Shown: piece after piece, positions 49,267 through 61,269 of the stretch
Numbering within the stretch: position 1 is the first letter of the stretch
Layout of the letters: every line of letters starts with the position of its first letter
NCBI GenBank assembly: GCA_009193035.1
Contig: SWDT01000010.1
Coordinates: 1,020,845 to 1,084,844, forward strand
Length of the DNA stretch: 64,000 nt
Origin: Halicephalobus mephisto
Taxonomy: Eukaryota > Nematoda > Chromadorea > Rhabditida > Panagrolaimidae
Direction of reading: 5' to 3'
Notes under the pieces: generated by a model
Seen by the model: the letters and a program-made list of their open reading frames with translations, nothing else
What the model was told of the DNA's origin: nothing
Databases searched by the model: none
Made by a program: the position numbers and the translations under genes

Positions 49267-49839
49267 CTCGACAGTTTCAAAGTTATTCAAAAAATTTAAA
49301 GAAATCCAGAAAATCGGCTTTTTCGTCGACTGAAGCTAACCAGTAGCAGATTTCAAATATCGCGGTACATGAAAATCCAGAACAGAGAAGGAAGCAGATG
49401 GATCAACAGCGGATTTCTCAAGAAAATTCATAATTGAAAGCCAGCGCGCGCACGGGTGAATTTTCGCGACGGGAGCCAACCACAAACCGATTTCTCTCTT
49501 TTCGAAATGGAAAAACTGTCGAAAAAAAATTAAAATTTTCTTTAATAAAAAAATTTAAAAATTCCAAAAATGTTTTTTCTGTAAAAAATTAGAAGATTAT
49601 TTTTTCAATTTTTTCAATTTGAAAGTAGTGTGGATTTCGACTTATCAGAAGGGATACGGTATAGCTAATATGGATAAGTCTGCAATGTCCAGAGCTGTCG
49701 ATTTCAAATTAATTTAAATTCGAAAATCGAAAAATTTGAACTCTAACCTAACTAGTTTTATTCAAAAACCGAAGATTTTTGTTAAGATTAGACAGAAATA
49801 TAGTATAAAAACATTAATAATGTTAATAATACTGTTGAA

Positions 49840-50160
49840 TAGGGCATTTCATTTTGAGTAAGAAGCAGAACCAACAGAGAACATTTTGTCCCGAATAGAT
49901 TTCCTTCAGCATCAAGAAATGTGTGGTCCCGAATGAATTGTTTTAATATCAACAGAGAACGCTTGGTCCCGAACGGATTTCCTTCAGCATCGAGAAATGT
50001 GAAATCCCGAACGGATTGCCTTAGCATTAAGAAAAAGTGTGTAGTCCCGAACGGATTTCCTGAACATCAACAAAGAACGCTTGGTCCCGAACAGATTCCT
50101 TCAGCATCAAGAAGTGTGTGGTCCCGAACGGATTGCCTTAGTATTGAAAAGAGAACATAC
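49840..50160. repeat. GGTCCCGAACGGATT minisatellite
   Basis: Eight degenerate units of ~33-45 bp. Each has GGTCCCGAACGGATTTCCTT followed by CAGCATCAAGAAAT or CAACAGAGAACGCTT. It lies 0.4-0.7 kb upstream of the double Hsp70-like gene. Open frames on both strands here are repeat-derived. Confidence 0.88.
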
Positions 50161-50575
50161 AGAGTTTTTCTTGGTAGGAATTGTTGTTGTGTTTATGTTT
50201 GTAGTATGTTGAGTTCGACAGATTTTGTATTGTGCCTTAGGCATCTGCTGTATAAACTTTTTCTACGATATCTACTTCATCATCAATATACGGACCACTC
50301 GGACTGATAAATACAATAATGTAAATTTTGAATTGTAATTTTGGTAATTTTGTTGTGAAAAATTTAATTTTGACCATGATTATTGATCAATAGCTTTATG
50401 GATTAATTTCTGAATTTCAGAGAACAGCGATGGAGAGAATTAAATAAAGAGAAGATAGAGTGGAAAAGAACTGAAATATTCAATAAAGTCAAGTGATAAG
50501 CACATTATTGACAAATAGGACGTCTATTGACATTCAATCGAGAAATTATTAGTTGTCATCTTTCAAATCAATAAA
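50160..50575 (+). other. 5' region of the double Hsp70-like gene
   Basis: Single-copy sequence. A CTGAATTTCAG acceptor (AG at 50419-50420) probably marks the mRNA 5' end by cis or trans splicing, leaving a 155-nt leader that contains a six-codon upstream ORF (ATG at 50430 ending in TAA). No convincing heat-shock element (alternating GAA/TTC at 2-bp spacing) was found. Confidence 0.5.
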
Positions 50576-53500
50576 ATGTCTATTGCTTGTGGTATTACTT
50601 GGGGACTTAGTGATTTTAAAATAGGAACTTATGATTTCAGAACAAAAAATTTTAATTATTTCTACTCTAAGGATAAATCTATTGATATAATTATTGGAGA
50701 TCTCATAACAAAGTATGAAGATGATATTGGGATTATTGTGGTCAAAATTTCTGATTTAAAACAAAACGAATTAGAAAACTTCAAGAAAGATGTTACGGAG
50801 AAATATGGCGGTCTAGTTTATCTTCCTACAACGGAGGAATTGGATTTTGATTATTATCTAACTTCAAAAGTTGAATACATCGTCGGGGAATTGATTCTTT
50901 GGCTTAAACACGAACAGACCACTATATACCAGTGCACAGAAACCGTCGAAAAAAAAGTGACATTGAAAGAATTGGATAAAAGAGATCATGAATATACTAA
51001 ACGTTTGGATTTCGAATATATTGAAAAAATGCTTATGTTCAAAATGAGCCAAGTCCATGTTGTTTTTGAAGATAGCCAGGAAGAAATTAACTTATTTTAT
51101 GGGTCAAAATTGGATAAATACTATTTCAAAAGCATCAATTTTACTAACCTTGGAAATAGCAATCCGGAAATCTTAGCAAGGCTTTTACTTTCTGATTCAG
51201 AACTTTCTCTTTTAGTGAAAATCAAATCTTCTCATAGAACAAGTATTCGGAGAAATTTTACCATTGAAGACTGGGGTTTTATCCACATTCCAAAACTGGT
51301 CAAAAAATATGAACCGAGAACTGATATCATGGGGATCGACCTGGGATCAACCAGATCTGTCTTGACTGTCTCTAGAAACAGACAAATCCATGTTATTCCA
51401 GTCGACGACTCTTCTCCTGGAGACCTCTGGACAGAATCTGTAGTCTTATTTGATGAAAAGAAACCAATTATTGGAAGAGCAGCGGTCAGAAGACTCAGAA
51501 CCAAAACTGATCATGTCATATTTGATGCCAAGCTTCTTTTTCATAAATATCATATATTTCAAAAATCAAAGCAATCAATGTGGCCTTTTAAATACAGTTT
51601 TAAAGAAGAGCAACCACATTTTGGATCAATCACTTCTCAGGGTTTGAAAAATTTTTCCCTTGCAGAAATCAACAAAATTTTTCTGGAAAAGATGACAGAA
51701 GCAGCAAGTGAATATCAGGATGTATTTAATAATGGGAATTCTGTGAGAAAAGCGGTAATTACTGTCCCGAGATATTCTAACAATTATATCTCAAGCACCA
51801 TTGAAGCAGCGAAGTTGGCTAATATAGAAATGATTGACATCATCGAAGAGACTCACGCCGACCTCCTCTATTATTTGTCCAATGATAGGTATTCTGAAAT
51901 GATCAAACCAGGAAAGAAGATTGCTATCTTCGACATTGGAGGAGGAACCTGTATTTGGAAAGTTTATGAAATTTCAGAGCATGAGGGTAAAAGATATGCA
52001 AACTGTATCAGGGAATCGATTAACAATGCTAAATATTCTGGAAGAGATATCGATGATATAATTATTGGAGAATTAGAAAAATCAATTTCAGAAGACTTAA
52101 GAAGTAATGTGAAACTAAGAACATTGGAAGCAGCAAAGAAGATCAAGCATGATCTTTCTTTTGCGGAGAAAACAGAGTGAGTCAAATATTATGATAAATG
52201 AGGAAACCATTTATTTCAGGTTTGACTTGTTGGATATTCATCCTCGTCTTGAGGGAATGGTCGAGTTCACAAGAGAGTGGTTTGAAAAGGAATTAAAATC
52301 GTATTTTAAATATAAAAAGTACTTTTATACATTTGAATTATTATATTCACTCCCAACTCAAAGGAAGGATCGATGTAATCCGAGAGGATATTTGAGTACA
52401 CAACATGATCCTTTTAATGACGTAGATATTGTGTTCTTAGCTGGAGGAACTTGTAGAATCCCGTTTGTTCAAGAATGGATTAAGGAACAATTCCCTAAGG
52501 CAAAAATGATCATAGACGGAGAACTGGAGATTATCACAGCCACTGGAGCTGCCATCCACGCTCTTCAAGTCCTCAGTGGAGAGGTTGAGCGTTATATAAA
52601 ACTTAAAACTTCAATTGCTTGTTGTATTGTTGAAGATTTCAATAGATTCAAAGTCAACATTTATAATGCCAATACAAAAGAATCTAATGATTTGCAACTA
52701 AATGATAAATCCGTTGATGAAATTATTAATGAACTAGTTACAAAATATAGATATGATATTGAAATTATCGTCGTTGCATATGATCCTGATTCAGAGCCAA
52801 GTAAATTAAACGTTAAAAAAGAAGATTTTAAGAAATATGAAGATCTAGTTCATCTTCCAACAAAAGAAGAATTGGATTTTAACTATTATTTGGATTCAAA
52901 AGCTGACTATTCTGTTGGAGAATCGATTATTAAATTTGAAGATAGATATGTTACTTTATATAAGTATACAGAAATTACAAAAGAAAAAGTAATATGGAAA
53001 CTACTGGACAAAAGAGAATATGAATTAAGTGAACGTGTTAATTTTGAATATGCCGCAAAAATGTTTCATCTTAAGCCGCATCAACTCCATGCTGTTTTTC
53101 AAAATAGCCGAGAGAAGGTTAATTCATTATATGATTCTGCATTAAAAAAATGCAATTTCAAGAGTATTAATTTTATTGAGAATGTATTTGGGCTGTTTGA
53201 CGCGCCACGATTCCTTGCCAGAAATTTTGTTTCTAATCAAGAAGCTTCCACTTTAGTTAAAATTGATAAATCTTTTCATAAAGATAATGCCGAAACTTTC
53301 ACCATTGAAGACTGGGGTTTTATCCACATTCCAAAGCTGGTTAAAGAATATGAACCGAGAACTGATATCATGGGGATCGACCTGGGATCAACTAGATCTG
53401 TCTTGGCTGTTTCTAGAAACAGACAAATTCACGTTATTCCGGTTGACAAGTCTTCTCCTGGAGACCTCTGGACAGAATCTGTAGTCTCATTTGATGAAGA

Positions 53501-54687
53501 GAAACCGATTATTGGAAAAGCAGCGGTCAGAAGACTCAGAACTAAACCTGATCATGTCATATTTGATGCCAAGCTTCTTTGCAATGAGCATCATCGGTGG
53601 GAAAGGTCAAAGCAATCAATGTGGCCTTTTAAGTACAGTTTCAAAGAAGAGCAACCACATTTTGGATCAATGACTTCTCAGGGTTTGGAAGATTTTTCCC
53701 TTGCAGAAATCAACAAAATTTTTCTGGAAAAGATGACAGAATCAGCAAGTGAGTATCAGGATGTATTTAATAATGGGAATTCTGTGAGAAAAGCGGTAAT
53801 TACTGTTCCGAGATATTTCCAATATCATAATTTACTGGCTCCCTTTATTTCCAGTGTTGTTGAAGGAGCGAAGTTAGCTAACATTGAAGTGATTGACATC
53901 ATCGAAGAGACTCACGCCAATCTCCTCTATTATTTATCCAATGAAAAGTATTCTAAAATGATTGAGCGTAGAATGAAAATTGCTATCTTTGACGTTGGAG
54001 GAGGAACTTGTATTTGCAGAATTTATGAAATTTTACAGCATGAAGGTAAAAGATATGCAAACTGTATCAGGGAATCATATCAAAATGGTGATGGTAAATA
54101 TTCTGGGAGAACTATTGATGACATAATTATTGAAGAACTAGAAAAATTAATTCCAGAAAATTTAAGAAGTAATATGAAATTAAGAGTACTGGAAGAAGCG
54201 AAGAAAATCAAACATGATCTTTCTTTTGAGGAGAAAACTGAGTGAGTCAAATATCATTTTGATGAATAAGAAAATCGTGTATTTCAGGTTCAACTTGTCG
54301 GAAATCCACTCACGTCTAGAAGGTATGGTACAATTCACAAGAAAATGGTTCGAAGAGAAATTAAAAGTTCGGTTTCCACAAAACGAACACTATTACACAT
54401 TTAAACAGTATTCACATCCAACTCAACGGAAAAATAGATGCAGACGAGAAGAAATATTAGAGAGACAAGATCGTCAATTAGATGACGTACACATTGTGTT
54501 CTTAGCTGGAGGGACCTGTAGAATCCCATTTGTTCAAGAATGGATCAGACAGCAGTTCCCTAAAGCAAAAGTGGTCATAGATGGAGAACTGGAGATCGTC
54601 ACAGCCACTGGAGCTGCTATCCATGCTCTTCAGGTCCTCAATGGAGATATTGAACCTTCTGTGAGAATCCATAATGCTAATAGTTAA
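50576..54687 (+). CDS. two-unit fusion of a divergent Hsp70-like (pseudo)ATPase with a novel N-terminal region
   Basis: Exons 50576-52176, 52220-54241, 54288-54687; introns of 43 and 46 nt; 1340 residues. Two head-to-tail units (about 2-660 and 664-1340) share the same order: ~250 residues of unknown type, then an Hsp70 nucleotide-binding domain. NBD landmarks in unit 1 are GIDLGSTRS (253-261), FDAKLL, KAVITVPRY, IIEETHADLL, FDIGGGT (452-458), and GGTCRIPFVQEW (609 on) to ATGAAIHAL; unit 2 starts GIDLGST at 919. In both, the Lys of the Hsp70 GDAAKNQ motif (catalytic K71) aligns with Val (GRAAVRR; GKAAVRR). No canonical substrate-binding domain or EEVD tail follows. The intron lies at the same codon in both units, so the duplication took the intron with it. 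NBD halves are nearly identical while N-terminal regions are much more diverged. A nucleotide sensor or scaffold is as likely as a chaperone. No signal peptide, so probably cytosolic. Confidence 0.88.
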
Positions 54688-55080
54688 GAAAAGACAATGG
54701 ATACAGAAATAGTTGAAAGCGCTTCAAGAAAACAAAAATGTCAAATTTTTTGAATCTATAATATGCTCATAGTAAAATAAATTACGAAATTTTTATAAGT
54801 TTTTTAAATTGATGTTATTTTTATGAAACATAAAATTCACAATGGGATCATTAATATTGAATATTCTCTTCAGATTATCTTTAAACTTTATAACTACTCT
54901 TAATAATTAGAAGTACTCATCCTAAAATCAACCTATAACTATTATTACTCAAAAATATAGTAAATTAACAAACACATTAGGATTAAGATAATTGTCGCAG
55001 AAAGCGAGAAGATTCTTAGCACGAAAATCCTTGAGATGCAGGAACTCAACTTGCGTGCTAAACAGCCGGCAGAAACGAAG
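54688..55080. other. 3' flank of the Hsp70-like gene
   Basis: An AATAAA at 54776-54781, about 90 bp after the stop codon, is the probable polyadenylation signal. The rest is AT-rich with no gene recognised. Confidence 0.55.
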
Positions 55081-55256
55081 GAATTCAGAAGCGAAGGATT
55101 TCAGAAACGGAGGAATTCAAAAGCGAAGGAATTCAGAAGCGGAGGATTTCAGAAGCGAAAGATTTCAGAAGCGGAGGATTTCAGAAGCGGAGGAATTCAA
55201 AAGCGAAGGAATTCAGAAGCGGAGGAATTCAGAAGCGAAAGATTTCAGAAGCGACA
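55081..55256 (+). repeat. 16-bp minisatellite, 11 units
   Basis: Exactly eleven 16-bp units of GAWTTCARAAGCGRAR type in tandem. Because 16 is not divisible by 3, translation cycles through three phases with a 16-residue period and no phase contains a stop; this is why two long frames overlap here. No start, splice or homology evidence makes either a gene. Confidence 0.95.
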
Positions 55257-55259
55257 ACA

Positions 55260-55740
55260 GGGAACGAGACCAAGCTGCGAAGAGTTGTTCTTAACTACTT
55301 TGTATTGTTGACTGCTGGAATAAAGCGACCAGTTAACAACCGTCGATTAAGGGAATAGGTCAGATTCCCTTACAATTGTGAAAAAGAAAAAATAGTGGAA
55401 AATTGTCAATAAAATAAGAAATTGTGATCTTAATATTTGCGAAATGAGATTTTTTACCAGAAAGAAATTTTACTAAAAAGTAGTATCAAAAGATCTGAGA
55501 TGTGGAAATAGAGAGGTAATATTTTTCATAAACCATACTAGTATGTAATCTAAGGTTTTCAGCAATGCGGATGAACTTCATCGGGATCGTTAATATCAAT
55601 ATGAGGAAATCAGAAAAGTATGGAAGAAAATCTTCAACGAAATTCAAAGGCAAGCAGACATTGTTTTAGAAAATTGATAAACTTGGTGATTTTATAACTT
55701 TTGAAATCGGTTCAGGGCCCTGACAACATCCAAAATTAGT
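55260..55740. other. intergenic, no feature recognised
   Basis: Single-copy AT-rich sequence between the minisatellite and the duplicated chemoreceptor block. Confidence 0.4.
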
Positions 55741-56322
55741 CTCCCGTTCTGCCTGTAACGAAAGATATTGTAGGTGGTTCAGAGACTGAAAGATTTCAAG
55801 TCAAAGATTTTACTCAAAAATTGTTTTATGCTTTTGAATTTCATCATATTTTCTTTATCAAACATCAGGTTAAATCGTGGGAACAGTTTTACGTCGGACA
55901 GTTCCAATTTGTTTAGAAAATAAATTGCTTTCTTTTTCTGCATTAATTACTTATGGGATAAACTTGGGTTGCAGCTTTTTAACAAACTATTCTCACGTTA
56001 ACCACTGTAGCCAAAAAACGAGAAGTGTAATGTTAAAACTAATGTTAAGTTCTAATCTTAGGATTGTTCCTGTAAGTGTATTAGCTCTTTTTAGCAATTC
56101 CTACATATTAAAAATATAAATTGTAACTTAAAAACTCGAGATTGCAGTGAGAAATCAAGTTTCACTACTCTGACTCGCAGAATTTTAGTTTTGTTTAACG
56201 AATGTCGTTATTAACTGGTCTATTTTCAGCGTAACAAAGGCGTTATTGAACAAGTAGTATTTTGTGAAGTTACGGTTCTGTGGACAATTATTGTTAAACT
56301 CTTATTAAAAAGTACACTTTCC
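55740..56322 (+). repeat. duplicated upstream block of chemoreceptor gene 1
   Basis: Matches 59036-59623 at about 85-90% by eye: TCTGCCTGTAACGAAAGATA, GACTGAAAGATTTCAAGTCA, CATCATATTTTCTTTATCAA, CTATTCTCACGTTAACCACT. Overlapping frames (SETERFQVKD, then LENKLLSFSALITYG in another frame) are open in both copies but change without clear protein-level constraint. A TATTTTCAG acceptor (AG at 56228-56229), conserved in copy 2, precedes the receptor start by 93 bp. Confidence 0.85.
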
Positions 56323-57938
56323 ATGAACTCCACGGAATATAAAGGTGAAGACGAGCTAGCGTTAGATAGAGATATTTTTTGGTGGTTGGGTTATATGGGT
56401 CTTACTGTCGGATGTGTTGTGGAGTTAATATTAATCATTTTCTTCTGTGCTAATGTGTTCTTCACCTCCAAGAACAATGATCTTAAGTCGGCTTATTTCC
56501 AAATTATTGTAATTGGATACATTGTCGATGTTCTTGCGAGCGGAAGTATGATTATTATGGAAATTTTCGACCCTAACCATATTACTTCTTATAGTGCCAT
56601 TTCAACGTTTACTGTATTATATGGAGATTTTCATGTAGGAATGTTGTTAGTTCTGATGAGTATGAATAGATGCACAGCATTGGCATTTCCTATTATTCAC
56701 AACAAGGTGAGGATCAAACTTTTTCATAAATATTTCGAAAGTATTTCCCTGAAAATGATATGGATGGCATTTCATAAAAACAATTTTTGGTATTTTTTCA
56801 ATAATGGTTAAAATGAATTAACTCCAGTAAAAATTGTTTAAATAGGTACTATCGAAAAACAATTAGAATATTATTCATAACTGATTAGCAAAAATGGTAA
56901 TAAAGAGTGTTTATAAAATATCCAAAATAATCTGGCTTCAATGGACCACTGAATTATAACTTCTAACCTCTTGAACATTTATAGATACTTTATATACGCC
57001 TAATAACCCTTAAAGATGGATAGAAGTTTTTACATTTCTCATAGTTTCAATTCAGAAATCTCCAGATCCACTTGAATTCATTTCTAAAAAATTAATTAGA
57101 AAATTGCTACAAAAGGCCAAAAGTTTCATTTGTGTTACTTTGTCTCCTAGCAAGTTTTTAAAAATTCAGGCCAAAATAATTTTATAATGTAGCCCAGGTT
57201 TGCTCTTTACAATGTGATTATCAGAATTTAATTTTAAAAATGTTATGGAAATCGCTGTAGTATTCATACAATTGAAATAATTCTAAATTTAGAATTTTTC
57301 TTAAGTCGTCTTCCATATGAACTAATTATTTAAGATAATTTTTCAGATCTGGGAAGGGTATCCGTTTTATATCATCATATCCTTTTTCATCGTTGCTCCA
57401 TTTGGTATCGGCTTCAAATTCTTATTTGGTCCCTGTTTAGCTGACTTTTGGAAACCTAAATGTGCATTGGCTGTTACCGAATATTATCTTCTTGTTATGA
57501 TTATTAATTTACCTCTCCTCACTCTCACCTTAGTCACCATATTGGTTGCGATTTGTTATTCTTTGAAAGAGATTAGTGCAAATTCTAATTTTAAAAAAGT
57601 AGAAAGACGACTTGTTTGGCAAACTATAAGTTCATCTGTTCTTCTAATTTTCTACTATATCTTATGTTATCTCGTTGGAGTTTTATATGAGGAATCTCCA
57701 GAAATTAGTAATAAACTATATTCAATAGCTTCAATAATTTATGCATTGCACACTTACCCATCAATCATAATCCTGTTCGTAGTCAGGTAAGAACGTTCTG
57801 AATTGGAATAATATTAGTTTTTGACTTTTTAGTACAACTTTTCGCCAACAGTTCATTGAATTTTATAGATGTGGAAAGCTTACGTTTTCAAATGGAAAGA
57901 CCGTCATTTCTGTGTTCCGTATTCCAACTAAATGGTAA
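56323..57938 (+). CDS. seven-helix chemoreceptor, Srg superfamily type (srv/srg-like), copy 1
   Basis: Nematode-specific serpentine receptor, expected in chemosensory neuron cilia. Exons 56323-56706, 57347-57786 and 57833-57938 give 309 residues. Helix 1 is LTVGCVVELILIIFFCANVF. A short loop with TSKNNDL leads to helix 2. Helix 3 ends in LMSMNRCTALAFP, the NR-x-TA-x-FP signature of Srg/Srv receptors in place of DRY. Helices 4-7 follow in exons 2-3, with KKVERRLVWQT before helix 6 and HTYPSIIILFVV near the end. Intron 1 is 640 bp. The upstream frame is open back to the acceptor, but in the duplicate the same frame has a stop, so the Met in MNSTEY is the safer start. Ligand unknown. Confidence 0.88.
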
Positions 57939-58980
57939 TCAAGAACTCTGTAGCTCTCATTATTTCTTTTTAGATACAGTTATAAATTTTTCGTTGCAAA
58001 ATAAAGACTTCTAAGTGTACTGTATGTAGAAGAGACCATACAAAAGTAACATAAAAGAAATACTTCACATTTAGAAGGATATCATGTAGTAAATGCTTTT
58101 CCGTTAGTAAAAAGTTCTTACGAGTTTGAATATTGTAGGTTTCTACTGTTTTGACAAATGCTAAGTACTTTATATACCTTTTAAAGCCGTTAAAACAAGA
58201 GGTTGAAGAACTCTAATCCATGTTGCTAACAATTGGGTGCAGAACTATTCTTTTTGTCACTAATTAAGGTCTTGAAAATTTCAGCTAACTGGAAAGTACT
58301 TTAAGTTTTGTAAACGTTATTAAACGGTTTGAAATCCATCCCACACATACATGAGCACAGTTATAAAGTATATTCAGCAAATCTAAAGATTTCCATGATA
58401 ACAGAAAGAGCGTGAACCACAAAACCATCAGGATAGAATATTGTCATCAAAAATGAGGTAATGAGTTTCAGAAACAGTGATTTGGAGAAAATTAATTTTT
58501 TTTAAAATATCCAAAGGTGGCAACATTGAGGATTTTGAGGACATCTCCGATCCAAATACTAACTTAACCCTATTGTGTTTTACTAGTCAGATCGAGCAGG
58601 ATGACATGCCCTCAGGGTATTCAGAAATTCCTTCTTTAAAGAGTGACTGAAATGAATAAAAATTTTATTTATCATGAACTATTCTAAAGAGTCTTAGAGT
58701 GAATAGGTTTAGTGATTTGGATGCTTTATTGGTGTGCATGAGATGTATTGAAAATCACTTTAAAACTAAACCCTATGTTCTAACTTTTTCGAAAGAAAAA
58801 TAATAAGTTTAATTACTGCTCTCATTCAATACTCTTTGTATTTGCAATTTTGATTAAATTCATCTTCCTCAATATCTATATAAGGAATCAAAAAAAAGTA
58901 TTAAAAAACTTTGATCAAAACACGAAAATAAAGTGAATAGATACTGTTTTAGAAGACGAGTGAAGTGGGTGATTTTATTC
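57939..58980. other. intergenic spacer between tandem chemoreceptor genes
   Basis: About 1 kb of AT-rich, apparently single-copy sequence with no gene or repeat recognised. Confidence 0.45.
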
Positions 58981-59035
58981 TTTCGTAATCAGTCCTAAAT
59001 CTTGCTCCAAATTCTTGAGGAAACCTTTAAACGAT

Positions 59036-59623
59036 CTCCCATTCTGCCTGTAACGAAAGATATTGTAGATGGTTCAGAGACTGAAAGATTTCAAGTCAAA
59101 GATATTACTCAAAAATTGTTTTATGCTTTTGAATTTCATCATATTTTCTTTATCAAACATCAAATTAAATCGTGGGAACAGCTTTACGTCGGACAGTTCC
59201 GAGTTGTTTAGAAAATAAATTGCTTTCTTTTTCTGCATTAATTACGTATGGGGTAAACTTGGGTTGTAGTTTTTTAACAAACTATTCTCACGTTAACCAC
59301 TGTAGCCAAAAGATTAAAAAGTATAATATTGACATTAATGTCTTAGTTCTCAACATTAGGGTTGTTCCTGCAAACGTACTAGTTTTTTTCGGAAATTCCC
59401 AGATACAAGAAAGATATAAATTGTAACTTAAAAACTCGAGATTACAGTGAGAAAACCGAGGTTAAGTGCTATGGGTCGAAGAACCTTAGTTTTGTTTAAC
59501 GAATGTTGTTATTAACTGGTCTATTTTCAGCGTAACAAAGACGTTATTGAACAAGTAGTATTTTGTGAAGTTACGGTTCTGTAGACAATTATTGTTAAAC
59601 CCTTATTAAAAACTGCACTTTCC
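59036..59623 (+). repeat. duplicated upstream block of chemoreceptor gene 2
   Basis: Second copy of the 55740-56322 block, offset about 3.3 kb. In the stretch between the conserved TATTTTCAG acceptor (AG near 59529) and the receptor Met there is an in-frame TAG (GTT CTG TAG), where copy 1 has TGG. This shows that the leader is untranslated. Confidence 0.85.
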
Positions 59624-61221
59624 ATGAACTCCACAGATTATGAAGATGAAGACGAGCTAGCGTTAGATAGAGATATTTTTTGGTGGTTGGGTTATATGGG
59701 TCTTACTGTCGGATGTGTTGTGGAGTTAATATTAATCATTTTCTTCTGTGCTAATGTGTTCTTCACCTCCAAGAACAATGATCTCAATTCGGCTTATTTC
59801 AAAATTATTGTACTCGGATACATTGTCGACATTCTTGCGAGTGGAAATATGGTCATTACCGAGTTTATTGACCGTGATTACGAGACTCCTTATAGTACTA
59901 TGTCAACGTTTATTACATTATATTCAGATTTTCATATCGGGTTGTTGGCAGTGTTGATGAGCATTAACAGATGCACAGCATTGGCGTTTCCCTTCATTCA
60001 CAACAAGGTGAGGATCGAACTTTTTCATAAATATTTCCCTGAAAATAAAATGGAGAACAACTAATAGGGAACGATTTTCAAGATTGTTTAGGTAATAAGA
60101 TGAATTAATCTTAGTAGAAACTACATGCATAATGATTATCAAAAATACCAAATTTTCTGAATACTATCCATAACTGATCAGTTAAAGTAATAATGGAGAG
60201 TATCTATGAGATTTCCAGACAACTCAACTTCACTAGCTTACTGTACTACTAATTAAGGTCTCTTGAATGTCTATAGACATTCTATGCATAAATAGTGACT
60301 CTTAAGGGTTGATAGGGACTTTTGTACTCTCCATGATTTAAGCTAGAAGGTTTGAGATACACCTAAATATACTTTTAAAAATTCAACTGCGTAATTATCA
60401 CACAAAACCGAAAATGTCATGTATGTTACTTTATTTTCAGCAAGTTCTAAAATTTCGTGGTAGTTTCAAACAGCCTAGTTTCGTTCTTTATAATCACGTC
60501 ATTATTAAAATTTAAAGAAATAAAATTATGGAACTCATTGGAATATTTATAAAATCAAAATAATTTCAAATTTGGAATTTTTCTCAAATCGTCTTGCATG
60601 TGAACTAATTATTTAAGGTAATTTTTCAGATCTGGGAAGGGTATCCTTTTTATATAATTATATCCTTTTTCATCGTTGCTCCATTTGGTATCGGCTTCAA
60701 ATTCTTATTTGGTCCCTGTTTGGCTGACTTTTGGGAATCTGAATGTGCATTGGCGGTTACTGAATATTATCTCCTTATCATGATTATTAATTTACCTCTT
60801 CTTACTCTCACCTTAATCACTATATTTATCACGATCTGTTACTCCTTCAAACAAATCGGTACGAGTTCCAGTTTTAAAAAAGTAGAAAGACGACTTGTTT
60901 GGCAAACTATATGTTCGTCTACTCTTCTGATTTTCTATTATATATTATGTTATCTTGCTGGGACTTTCTATGAGGAATCTCCAGAAATCGGTGAACAACT
61001 ATATTCAATGAGCGCGATAATTTATGCGATTCACACTTACCCGTCAATCATAATCCTGTTCGTAGTGAGGTAAGGATGTTCTTAATTAAACTAATGTTAA
61101 CTTTCGATTCTGTAGCCCAACGTTTCGGAAACAATTCACCACATTTTATGGATGTAGAAAGCTTGCGTCTTCAAAGAGGAAGACTATTATTATTATGATC
61201 GGTACTCAATCTAACCGATGA
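59624..61221 (+). CDS. seven-helix chemoreceptor, Srg superfamily type, copy 2
   Basis: Tandem paralogue of the preceding receptor, with the same three-exon structure (59624-60007, 60630-61069, 61116-61221), the same exon lengths (384, 440, 106 nt) and the same 309-residue product. Helix 3 ends LMSINRCTALAFP. Exon 1 shares a 137-bp block without any difference with copy 1, while the rest of the exon and the C-terminal tail (TTFYGCRKLASSKRK versus IEFYRCGKLTFSNGK) are much more diverged. No disabling mutation was seen. The retrotransposon begins shortly downstream. Confidence 0.88.
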
Positions 61222-61269
61222 AGATTTCTGACTTTCATTTTCTCTTTTGAAAACAGTTGTAAATGCTTC

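Noticed and set aside
49788..50307. Open frames on both strands upstream of the Hsp70-like gene
   Set aside because: They follow the GGTCCCGAACGGATT minisatellite and have no start or homology support.
54992..55311. Two overlapping ~90-100 codon frames
   Set aside because: Both are open only because the 16-bp repeat has no stop in any phase.
55877..56119. 80-codon frame, also open at 59172-59426
   Set aside because: Conserved with the duplicated block but not better at protein than at DNA level, non-ATG start, unrelated C-termini; kept as part of the duplicated leader.
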